Below are positions 1 through 6,074 of a stretch of 9,436 bases of DNA, in pieces; positions within the stretch are counted from its first letter, which is position 1, and each line of letters opens with the position of its first letter. The notes beneath the pieces are model-generated. The model had not been told where the DNA came from. It worked only from the letters and a program-made list of their open reading frames with translations, and did not search any database. The stretch is taken from assembly GCA_900314225.1 (NCBI GenBank), contig OMUM01000183.1, positions 1 to 9,436 on the forward strand. Direction: 5' to 3'. The position numbers and the translations under genes are program-made. The stretch comes from an uncultured bacterium. GTDB lineage: Bacteria; Bacillota_I; Bacilli_A; RF39; UBA660.

Positions 1-1949
1 AGTTGAAAAAGACCTATGAACAATATAATTTTGTTAAAAAAATTTTTTTTAAGAAAAATATTGTTAATTTAATTAAAATAATTATTCAAAATTATTTCAA
101 TTACAGTGGTAAAGATGAATTTAAAAATCTTTTTAGTAGAATTCTAAATAATCCAGAAATGATTACTGATTTTACTAAAAAATACAGCAATTATGAGAAT
201 AATAAATTTATATATAACAAACTGAATGATCTAGAACAAGATTATTTCGGAGATTTAAAAGACTATCATATGAATTGTTCTGCTCACAAATCACTAATAG
301 AAGACAACAAAATTTTATTTAATTATATTTTAAATAGTCATATTATAAATTTTGAAAAGAACAATTCTCAATTAAAACAGTATATTGATAACTTTGATGG
401 AATTATCAAAGAAATTAATGAGAATATAAATAAAAAGAAAGAAATATTAAAAGAAACTTCCTACAAGAAGTTGTACGAAAATTTTAGAAATATAGGATAT
501 AACGGAAGAGTAAATAAAATAATAGACTTATGTAACCGAGCTAGAAAAATGTCTGTTAACAAATTTGCTCAGACATATAGTTTGGAATTATTGGATTCCA
601 TTAATATATGGTTAATGACTCCAGAAGTTGTAGCTGAACTACTACCATTTAAAAAAGATTTATTCGATATTGTAATATTTGATGAAGCATCTCAATTATA
701 TGTTGAAAGATCTATGCCTGCTATATATAGAGGTAAGAAGATAGTTGTTGCTGGAGATCAAAAGCAATTACGTCCATCTAGTCTAGGTAAAGGAAGAATA
801 CTTGATGAAGTAACTGATGAGGATATGGTCGAAGCAACTAATGATTTTTTAGGATATGAGAGTTTGTTGGATGCAGCAAATTACAAGTATTATAGAACAA
901 TGTTAAATTATCATTATAGATCTAGATATGAAGAACTTATTAATTTTTCAAACTATGCTTTTTACAATGGAAAATTAATGATTACAACTAATGCAAAAGC
1001 AACTGATTCAGTACCTATAGAAAGAATAAAAGTTAATAAAGGTAGATGGATTGATAAAAAGAATGATGAAGAAGCAAAAGAAACAGTTAAACTTGTTAAG
1101 AAAATTCTTGCTGAAAGAAAAAATAATGAAACAATTGGTGTAATTACATTTAATGTATCTCAAATGTATTTAATTGATGATTATCTAGAAAAAGAAAAAG
1201 CTAAGGATACTAAATTTAATGAATTAATTACTGCTGAAGAAAAACGAACAGAAGATGGTCAGAATATTGGTTTCTTTGTAAAAAATATTGAAACTGTACA
1301 AGGTGATGAAAGAGATATTATTATATTCTGCATTGGATATGCTAAAAATGAATCTGATAGAGTAGCTATTAATTTTGGATGGTTAAATCAAGATGGTGGA
1401 GAAAACAGATTAAATGTTGCTATATCTCGTGCTAAAGAAAAGATATATGTTATTACTTCAATTGAACCCGATGAGCTTCATGTTGAAGATACTAAAAATA
1501 ATGGCCCAAAATTATTTAAAAAATATTTAGAATATTCTAAATATGTAAGCGAAGGAAAAACAGATCAAGTTAGACTATTATTAAATGATCTTATGGACTC
1601 AAGTGATAATCCTGACATTAATATTAGATTTGATAGCATTTTCGAAGAAGAAGTATACAATAGACTGATAGATTTAGGATACGATGTTACAACTCAATAT
1701 GGTGTTGGTGGATATAGCATTGATATGGTAGTTAGAGACAAAGATAAGAACAATATACTAGGAATAGAATGTGATGGTAGATTATATCATAGTTCTAAAG
1801 TTGCTAGAGAAAGAGACTATCATCGCCAAAAATACCTAGAGTCAAGAGGATGGAGAATATATAGAATTTGGAGTTCAAATTGGTGGAATAATCCAGAAGC
1901 TGAAATTAAGAAAGTTGATAATTATCTTAAGACTATAATGAATAAATAA
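1..1949 (+). CDS. SF1 helicase with C-terminal PD-(D/E)XK nuclease domain (5' end outside window)
   Basis: This is the C-terminal 649 or so residues of a large superfamily 1 (UPF1/DNA2-like, AAA_11/AAA_12) helicase. Counting from the TTG at position 3, motif II (FDEAS) is at 226-230, motif III (VVAGDQKQLRPSS) at 248-260, motif IV (LNYHYRSRYEEL) at 301-312, motif V (VQGDERD) at 432-438 and motif VI (RLNVAISRAKEK) at 469-480. Walker A is absent, so the frame must continue upstream and the TTG is probably not the true start. Residues about 541-640 resemble the REase_MTES_1575/Vsr-like nuclease fold: FEEEVYNRL, then D574, then IECDG at 588-592 and the RGWRIYRIWSSNWW block at 615-628. Family members are commonly 1,000-2,000 residues and often sit in defence islands; the expected activity is ATP-driven nucleic-acid unwinding coupled to cleavage. 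DUF4011-helicase-Vsr proteins such as Hhe are one possible match, but the N-terminus that would decide this is missing. The helicase call is firm; the defence role is inferred from family and neighbours. Confidence 0.9.
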   Translation, partial: LKKTYEQYNFVKKIFFKKNIVNLIKIIIQNYFNYSGKDEFKNLFSRILNNPEMITDFTKKYSNYENNKFIYNKLNDLEQDYFGDLKDYHMNCSAHKSLIEDNKILFNYILNSHIINFEKNNSQLKQYIDNFDGIIKEINENINKKKEILKETSYKKLYENFRNIGYNGRVNKIIDLCNRARKMSVNKFAQTYSLELLDSINIWLMTPEVVAELLPFKKDLFDIVIFDEASQLYVERSMPAIYRGKKIVVAGDQKQLRPSSLGKGRILDEVTDEDMVEATNDFLGYESLLDAANYKYYRTMLNYHYRSRYEELINFSNYAFYNGKLMITTNAKATDSVPIERIKVNKGRWIDKKNDEEAKETVKLVKKILAERKNNETIGVITFNVSQMYLIDDYLEKEKAKDTKFNELITAEEKRTEDGQNIGFFVKNIETVQGDERDIIIFCIGYAKNESDRVAINFGWLNQDGGENRLNVAISRAKEKIYVITSIEPDELHVEDTKNNGPKLFKKYLEYSKYVSEGKTDQVRLLLNDLMDSSDNPDINIRFDSIFEEEVYNRLIDLGYDVTTQYGVGGYSIDMVVRDKDKNNILGIECDGRLYHSSKVARERDYHRQKYLESRGWRIYRIWSSNWWNNPEAEIKKVDNYLKTIMNK

Positions 1950-1958
1950 TACATTTGA

Positions 1959-2036
1959 TGACACATTATGACACGTTGACACTAGTAATTAGTGTGGTAT
2001 TAAAAATAACTGTCATAAGTGACATAGAGTGACATA
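1959..2036 (+). repeat. Array of TGACA/TGACAC motifs
   Basis: TGACAC occurs at 1959, 1969 and 1977, an inverted TGTCA at 2011, and TGACATAGA twice in tandem from 2020 and 2030. Most steps are 8-10 bp, close to one helical turn. TGTCA-taag-TGACA (2011-2024) can also form a small hairpin in RNA. The array surrounds the putative promoter, so it could be a set of operator half-sites; no binding protein can be named. Confidence 0.5.
1976..2003 (+). promoter_or_regulatory. Putative promoter with dyad in the spacer
   Basis: TTGACA (1976-1981), a 16-bp spacer and TATTAA (1998-2003) resemble a sigma-A promoter for the gene starting at 2098. The spacer carries the inverted repeat ACACTA-gtaat-TAGTGT (1979-1995), which could be a repressor site. 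Transcription would begin near 2010, so the terminator hairpin at 2039-2069 would lie in the leader. Prediction from sequence only. Confidence 0.4.
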
Positions 2037-2069
2037 GAAGGTTTAAGAATAATCTTAAATCTTTTTTTT
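2037..2069 (+). terminator. Intrinsic terminator after the helicase gene or leader attenuator
   Basis: AGGTTTAAGA (2039-2048) pairs with TCTTAAATCT (2053-2062) across an ATAA loop, giving 10 pairs with one G-U, followed directly by eight T (2062-2069). It would end helicase transcription. Because a putative promoter lies upstream at 1976-2003, it could also attenuate transcription into the gene at 2098, only 29 bp further on. Confidence 0.7.
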
Positions 2070-2097
2070 ATGGTAGAATAAGTAATTGGTGATTAGT

Positions 2098-2868
2098 ATG
2101 GAAGAAAAGTTTCTAATATTTATTAATAAGGTGTATATAGATTTACTTGAAAAAGCTAATTGTAATAAAAGTATATTAAGAAGTATTAAGTTAATTAATA
2201 AAATAGTAAAAGATAATCATATAAAAGATTCTTATGTATTAATTAGAAGCACATATGAAGAATTAATAGGCGAATTAGCCATTACTGCAGATCCTAAATT
2301 TCAAATAGAGGTCAAAACAAAACCTGAAATTATTAGAAAAACTGTTATTAGTAATATAGATACATTATTTAGAGAAAATACTATTGATGAAAAGATGATT
2401 AAAGATATTTATGATTATTTATCAAATATATCTCATGAATCTACTACCAGAAGATTATTAAGAGATTTAGCTGATAATAAAAAAACTAAAATAGTAATGA
2501 AAGATAACACTTATTTTGTAGTAGCTACAGTAGCTTATATGTATTTGAATTATTTATATAAAAAGAGAGAAGAGATGGAATTAATAAATAAGCTATATGT
2601 TGCAGGAACAAGTTTATTAATGAAGGTATTATATGAATTTGCTATTAATTCTACATCAGAAGAAATAGCTATGTATAATGGTTATTTTATTACGGATAAA
2701 GATATTAATTTTATGAATAAAAAGAAAGATGAAATGATTGAGATAAAAGATGATATAGTAGCTAATCCTATTAGCGAAGATGAAATTAAAGATTATTTTG
2801 TTAATTTAGAAGAACTAATAGATAAATATAACTATCGTGAATTATTTAATAAGATAATGACAAAGTAA
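2098..2868 (+). CDS. Uncharacterised alpha-helical protein, possibly HEPN/DUF5677-like
   Basis: A 256-residue protein I do not recognise with confidence. The ATG at 2098 is preferred because GGTGA (2088-2092) lies 5 bp upstream; an in-frame TTG at 2086 and GTG at 2089 overlap that ribosome site. The sequence is charged and predicted mostly helical, with no signal peptide or clear membrane segment. LIRSTYEEL (residues 48-56) and LSNISHEST (108-116, H113) recall the spaced Arg-Glu and Ser-x-x-His signatures of DUF5677/HEPN-type proteins, some of which are RNases or abortive-infection effectors. That match is from memory of the pattern and is weak; no standard RxxxxH HEPN motif is obvious. It is monocistronic, between the helicase-nuclease and the ATPase/RloB operon, with a terminator-containing leader. 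Its location suggests a defence or toxin-like role; function is otherwise unknown. Confidence 0.8.
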   Translation: MEEKFLIFINKVYIDLLEKANCNKSILRSIKLINKIVKDNHIKDSYVLIRSTYEELIGELAITADPKFQIEVKTKPEIIRKTVISNIDTLFRENTIDEKMIKDIYDYLSNISHESTTRRLLRDLADNKKTKIVMKDNTYFVVATVAYMYLNYLYKKREEMELINKLYVAGTSLLMKVLYEFAINSTSEEIAMYNGYFITDKDINFMNKKKDEMIEIKDDIVANPISEDEIKDYFVNLEELIDKYNYRELFNKIMTK

Positions 2869-2880
2869 AAGTCTAACATT

Positions 2881-2945
2881 GTGACCAGTGGGCGCAAAGT
2901 GTGCCAAGTTGGCGAGAAGTAACTTCTGGACCAAATGACCAGAAG
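2881..2945. other. GC-rich block of nested inverted repeats
   Basis: This 65-bp stretch is about 52% G+C (34 of 65 counted), far above its surroundings. It contains GGCGCA-aag-TGTGCC (2891-2905), GCCAA-g-TTGGC (2903-2913), GAAGT-a-ACTTC (2916-2926) and CTTCTGG-n9-CCAGAAG (2923-2945). Neighbouring dyads overlap, so some pairings exclude others, as in attenuators. No coding frame fits and no T-run follows, so a simple terminator is unlikely. Candidates are a structured RNA, a leader element or a protein/recombinase binding site. Confidence 0.5.
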
Positions 2946-3022
2946 ATGTTATTAGCGTAAAATTAATTATTATAAAGTTGGTACAAAAAGATGTAACATC
3001 ATTAAATTAGTATGTAATAAAC

Positions 3023-3050
3023 TTGACTAATAAAAAATATAGTGTATAAT
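3023..3050 (+). promoter_or_regulatory. Promoter for the ATPase/RloB operon
   Basis: TTGACT (3023-3028), a 16-bp spacer and a perfect TATAAT (3045-3050) predict a transcription start near 3057 and a leader of about 100 nt. It is the best -35/-10 pair in the intergenic region and in the correct orientation. Confidence 0.7.
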
Positions 3051-3158
3051 AGCACTTATTATTGAAGAAATTGCAAAAAAAATGCAAAAAAGCAAAAAAT
3101 AATGTACATTTTATATAAAATAATATATACTAATAATAGAGAATAGGAGGAATGTGCT

Positions 3159-4427
3159 GTGTTAATTGAGTTTAGCGTTGAAAACTATAGATCTTTTAAA
3201 GATAAAGTTACGTTTTCGATGGAAAAAGGTATAGGTGATGAAAACGAAATTAATATTTTTAAATTTGAAAATTTAGAATTATTAAAATCATCTGCTATAT
3301 ATGGAGCTAATGCATCTGGTAAAACAAATTTAATAAGAGCTTTTACAACAGCTATTATGATGATTAGACAGTCTAACATTATACCCGTTGGAGGAAGATG
3401 GAATACAATAGTTCCGTTTATTCTTGATGAAAAGTCAAAGAAAAAACCTACAACATTCGAATTTGTATTTGTCGCAAATAAAACGAAATATAAATATTCA
3501 TTTAGTGCTGATAGTAATAGAATATATGAAGAATCTTTAGATGCATATTATTCACAGAAACCATCTTCAATTTTTAAAAGGACTAATGTTGATAAATATG
3601 AATTTCCAAATAATGATGAAAATAAACTAAGATCAATAGTAAGCAAAAATACTGAAAACAAGTTATTTTTGGCTACAGCTACAACTTGGAATTATGAAAA
3701 AACAAAAGATGCTTTCTTATGGTTTATGACATCAATAGATACATATAATAATTTTATGGACATTATGGATAAAGACTTAAAGAGTTTTAGTGAACCAAAT
3801 AATGAATTAAAAGAATTTACATTAAAATTATTGAGGGAAGCAGATATTGTTATTAAAGATATCAAAGTTGATTATGAAGAAAAAGATATGGATTTGAACT
3901 TAGCGAATATGATTATCCCACCAATTGCTAGAACTGCAGAAATTCCTAAAATAAAGAATTTTAATATTGAAGTAGAGCATGAAGTTATTGATGAAAAAGG
4001 TGAAAACCATGTTTACAATATTAATTTTAATGATGAATCATCTGGTACTAAGATTTTATTTTCTTTAGCACCTTCTTTAAAAAGAGCATTTGATACTACT
4101 AAAGTTATAATTGTTGATGAACTTGAAAATAGTTTGCATCCTGCTTTAGTAGAGTATATAATTAATATTTTTAATAATCCAAAAATAAATAAAGCTAATA
4201 GTCAGTTAATATTTACTACTCATGCAGTTAATCTATTAGATTTGGATATTTTCAGAAGAGATCAGATATGGTTTACTGAAAAAAATAGTGAGAATGGTGT
4301 TACAGATATCTATCCATTAGATGATTTTTCTGTTAGAAAAACAGAAAATATAGAAAAAGGCTATTTAAATGGTAGATATGGTGCTATACCTTTCATAAAG
4401 GATGGTATTTCATTATGGGAAGAGTAA
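3159..4427 (+). CDS. AAA15-family ATPase of an AbiL/RloAB-type defence pair
   Basis: A 422-residue COG1106-type ATPase with an SMC/ABC-like head. Visible motifs are the N-terminal IEFSVENYRSFKD (3-15), Walker A GANASGKTN (49-57), a signature-like NDESSGTKIL (291-300), Walker B VIIVDELENSLHP (316-328), a switch histidine in TTHAVNLL (353-360), and the RRDQIWFTEK (366-375) and GYLNGRYGAIPF (401-412) blocks typical of this family. Family partners couple ATP hydrolysis to sensing and to control of a nuclease. The GTG start is supported by AGGAGG (3145-3150), 8 bp upstream; an ATG at 3152 is out of frame and too close. The gene overlaps the RloB-like gene by 13 bp, which implies translational coupling and joint function. 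This ATPase-RloB order matches lactococcal AbiLi/AbiLii and RloA/RloB. PARIS (AriA/AriB) has a related layout but its effector is DUF4435, so it fits less well. Phage defence is inferred from family and context. Confidence 0.92.
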   Translation: MLIEFSVENYRSFKDKVTFSMEKGIGDENEINIFKFENLELLKSSAIYGANASGKTNLIRAFTTAIMMIRQSNIIPVGGRWNTIVPFILDEKSKKKPTTFEFVFVANKTKYKYSFSADSNRIYEESLDAYYSQKPSSIFKRTNVDKYEFPNNDENKLRSIVSKNTENKLFLATATTWNYEKTKDAFLWFMTSIDTYNNFMDIMDKDLKSFSEPNNELKEFTLKLLREADIVIKDIKVDYEEKDMDLNLANMIIPPIARTAEIPKIKNFNIEVEHEVIDEKGENHVYNINFNDESSGTKILFSLAPSLKRAFDTTKVIIVDELENSLHPALVEYIINIFNNPKINKANSQLIFTTHAVNLLDLDIFRRDQIWFTEKNSENGVTDIYPLDDFSVRKTENIEKGYLNGRYGAIPFIKDGISLWEE

Positions 4428-4999
4428 GAAAAGAAAGAAAAACCAATCCTTTAGTATTAATAAAGTATGAAGGAAAAAACTCTGCTGAACAAGTATATTT
4501 CAATAATTATAAAAGAAGAGATTTGAGGATTAAATACGCTACTGGAAATAGTACAGATATCAAAGGAATGTTGGATGATTTGATTATTTATATGAAAAAA
4601 GAAGACATTAATGTAGCTAATAATGATAAAATATATTTGATAGTAGATACTGATTTGAAAAGTTCAAAAGTAAATGAGCTAATGGAAATAGAGGAAAAAT
4701 GTAAAGAGAATGGAATAAAAATTATTACATCAGCACCAACATTTGAAATATGGTATTTAATACACTTTAGAAGTAATAATTTGGTATTTCAAAATAGCGA
4801 GTCAGTTAAACGCGCACTAAAGGAATATATTCCTGACTATAAAGAAACTAAAAATGTTTTTTCAACAATAGAAAATAATACTGATAATGCTATTAGAATA
4901 TCTAAAGAGCTTGAACAGCGAGGAACATCAAGTAACAAATATGATTTAAATCCACATACTGATATTTATAAAGTAGTTGAAGATATAAAAAACATGTAG
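4415..4999 (+). CDS. rloB: RloB-like TOPRIM-type effector (AbiLii-like)
   Basis: A 194-residue protein matching the RloB family. It starts with a basic segment (MGRVRKERKTNP), then YEGKNSAEQVYF (18-29) with acidic residues E19 and E25, the IVDTD strand (76-80) with D78 and D80, SAPTFEIWYLIHF (106-118), the family's most recognisable block, and a C-terminal NPHTDIYKVVE (179-189). The E...DxD arrangement resembles a TOPRIM metal site, so it is probably the nuclease or other effector controlled by the upstream ATPase; cleavage activity is inferred. Many homologues have E-G-x-x-T-E; here the position before the second Glu is Ala. The ATG lies inside the last codons of the ATPase gene, with AAAGGA (4397-4402) 12 bp upstream, a slightly long spacing that suits coupled reinitiation. 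Length is within the usual range, so the gene looks intact. Transcription ends at the hairpin directly downstream. Confidence 0.88.
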   Translation: MGRVRKERKTNPLVLIKYEGKNSAEQVYFNNYKRRDLRIKYATGNSTDIKGMLDDLIIYMKKEDINVANNDKIYLIVDTDLKSSKVNELMEIEEKCKENGIKIITSAPTFEIWYLIHFRSNNLVFQNSESVKRALKEYIPDYKETKNVFSTIENNTDNAIRISKELEQRGTSSNKYDLNPHTDIYKVVEDIKNM

Positions 5000-5002
5000 T
5001 TA

Positions 5003-5052
5003 AAAAGAGGGGAATTTTTACAAATACAAAAATTCTCCTCTTAATTGTTTTA
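5003..5052 (+). terminator. Strong intrinsic terminator of the ATPase/RloB operon
   Basis: AAGAGGGGAATTTTT (5005-5019) pairs with AAAAATTCTCCTCTT (5028-5042), 15 pairs with one G-U, around an 8-nt loop, with a downstream TTGTTTTAT. It starts a few bases after the stop codon. The near-symmetric stem with A and T flanks could act in both directions. The loop region contains one of the three ACAAATACA repeats. Confidence 0.8.
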
Positions 5053-5083
5053 TAAGGGTTTAACAAATACACTTACAAATACA
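5020..5083. repeat. Three ACAAATACA direct repeats
   Basis: Identical 9-mers lie at 5020-5028, 5063-5071 and 5075-5083 (TGTATTTGT on the minus strand); the last two are 12 bp apart. Short spaced repeats of this type resemble arm-type binding sites of tyrosine integrases at element ends. No integrase gene is present, so the function is conjecture. Confidence 0.5.
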
Positions 5084-5310
5084 AACTATTAAAATCGCCT
5101 AAAAAAACGTAAAATGTTAAAAACAAAGAATCCCGTATTTATGCGGTTTTAAAGGGTTAGGGAATAACAGATACCGAACAAATGTGCAACCCCCTGAAGA
5201 GAGCAAATAGTTTATATTTTGTTGAAAATAAAGGGTAAAATGTATATTGATTTATTTTAGGTACTAAGCTAGGTATGTAAATTTAAAAAAATATATAAAA
5301 ATTGATTATT
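5043..5310. other. Non-coding stretch, possible relic of an integration boundary
   Basis: No open frame of convincing length occurs on either strand. It holds two ACAAATACA repeats, a small dyad CCGTA-ttta-TGCGG (5133-5146) followed by TTTT, a locally GC-richer part (about 5130-5210), and TAGGTA at 5258, 5270 and, just beyond this stretch, 5339. The repeat cluster plus core-like dyad is reminiscent of attachment regions of integrative elements; it could equally be decayed sequence or an unrecognised RNA. Confidence 0.35.
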
Positions 5311-5317
5311 TAAAGTA

Positions 5318-5375
5318 TTGGAAATATATTTCCAAAAGTAGGTAAAATTATTGAGTTCTGGAAAAATATTTCCAA
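5318..5375. promoter_or_regulatory. Two matching 18-bp palindromes upstream of abiEi
   Basis: TTGGAAATATATTTCCAA (5318-5335) is a perfect palindrome, and CTGGAAAAATATTTCCAA (5358-5375) matches it at 16 of 18 positions, starting 40 bp later (about four helical turns). The second ends 14 bp before the -35 box. They look like paired dimer-binding sites of a regulator. The second is followed by seven to eight T and could alternatively act as a weak terminator. Confidence 0.6.
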
Positions 5376-5389
5376 TTTTTTTACATCAT

Positions 5390-5435
5390 TTGACAAAACT
5401 AATGATAAATGTTATAATTTCATTAGATTTGTCAA
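5390..5435 (+). promoter_or_regulatory. abiE promoter inside a large inverted-repeat operator
   Basis: The promoter has perfect consensus boxes: TTGACA (5390-5395), a 17-bp spacer and TATAAT (5413-5418). It is enclosed by 16-bp arms, TTGACAAAACTAATGA (5390-5405) and TCATTAGATTTGTCAA (5420-5435), complementary at 15 of 16 positions with a 14-bp centre. The left arm covers the -35 box, the -10 box lies in the centre and the right arm covers the transcription start. Characterised AbiEi antitoxins repress their own operon by binding inverted repeats at the promoter, so this is a likely AbiEi operator. Confidence 0.85.
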
Positions 5436-5447
5436 GGAGGGATATAT

Positions 5448-6074
5448 ATGGAAAGGATGACAATTAAGAAATTTAAAGATCAAAGTAATATTGAAATTAT
5501 AGAATCCATTATGAAAATGAATAATGGATATGTTACTTCAAAAGAACTATCTAATCTTGGAATTCATAGAATGTATCTTAATATTATGAAAGAGAAAGGT
5601 ATGATAGAAAAAGTTGGTAATGGAATTTATATTGATTCTAGTAAAATAGAAGATAATTATTTTGTATTTAGCTTAGAACTTCCAAATGTAGTTTATTCAC
5701 ATATGACTGCACTTTATTTTCATGGACTTTCTATTAAAGCTCCTAATGATAAATTTGATATAACAGTACCAAATAATTATTTTAATTATAAAATTAAAAA
5801 TCATAATGTTTTTTATGTTGATAGAGATATTTATGAACTAGGACTAACACAAGTTGATACTCCTATGGGTAATAAAGTAAAAGCATATGATATTGAAAGA
5901 TGTATATGTGATATTATCAGATCTAAAAATAGGATGGATTCAGAATTTGCTAAACATAGCGTTAGAGAATATATAAAAAGAAAAGATAAAGATCTAGTTA
6001 AACTATCTAAATATGCTGAAAAAATGGGTATTAAAAAAGAAGTAATGGATTATGTGGAGGTATTTTATGAATAG
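5448..6074 (+). CDS. abiEi: AbiEi-family antitoxin and autorepressor (type IV toxin-antitoxin)
   Basis: A 208-residue protein of the AbiEi (AbiEi_4) family. Residues about 14-64 form a winged helix-turn-helix with the family pattern GYVTSKELSNLGIHRMYL...KVGNGIYID. The rest is the antitoxin domain, with VVYSHMTALYFHGLS (82-95), FDITVPNN (103-110) and AYDIERCICDIIRS (147-159). In type IV systems the antitoxin counters the toxin without a stable complex being required, and its N-terminal domain represses transcription. The ATG follows AAGGAGG (5434-5440) by 7 bp, and that site abuts the right arm of the operator, so bound AbiEi could block the promoter. It overlaps abiEii by 8 bp. Length and motifs look intact. 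The role is well supported by the downstream toxin partner. Confidence 0.92.
   Translation: MERMTIKKFKDQSNIEIIESIMKMNNGYVTSKELSNLGIHRMYLNIMKEKGMIEKVGNGIYIDSSKIEDNYFVFSLELPNVVYSHMTALYFHGLSIKAPNDKFDITVPNNYFNYKIKNHNVFYVDRDIYELGLTQVDTPMGNKVKAYDIERCICDIIRSKNRMDSEFAKHSVREYIKRKDKDLVKLSKYAEKMGIKKEVMDYVEVFYE

Larger units (their letters stand above)
2869..3158 (+). other. Intergenic leader region upstream of the ATPase/RloB operon
   Basis: About 290 bases without a gene. Besides the GC-rich dyad block (2881-2945) it has a distant 7-bp inverted repeat, GATGTTA (2945-2951) with TAACATC (2994-3000), a promoter at 3023-3050, and an about 100-nt untranslated leader with three A-tracts following GC (3073-3099). 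The A-tracts may bend DNA. A tiny frame, ATGCAAAAAAGC to TAA (3082-3102), has no ribosome site and was not called. Confidence 0.5.

Noticed and set aside
3..5. TTG at position 3 as the true helicase start
   Set aside because: The essential Walker A motif would be missing and the open frame reaches the window edge, so the gene begins upstream.
2086..2097. TTG/GTG starts adding three or four residues to the unknown gene
   Set aside because: They overlap the GGTGA ribosome site that is correctly spaced for the ATG at 2098.
3072..3099. GCAAAAAA repeated three times, considered as a repeat array
   Set aside because: Only three short copies at uneven steps (11 and 8 bp); more likely A-tracts in an AT-rich leader. 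No CRISPR-like repeat-spacer pattern exists in the window.
3185..3379. Minus-strand open frame of 64 codons inside the ATPase gene
   Set aside because: It lies wholly opposite a well-supported coding region, has no plausible ribosome site and no recognisable protein motif.
5124..5234. Short plus-strand reading ESRIYAVLKG-stop-GITDTEQMCN as a possible decayed gene
   Set aside because: It contains a stop, matches no family I can name, and is too short to separate from chance.
6052..6066. Upstream in-frame ATG for abiEii adding five residues
   Set aside because: The ribosome site GGAGG (6056-6060) lies downstream of this ATG and points to the ATG at 6067.
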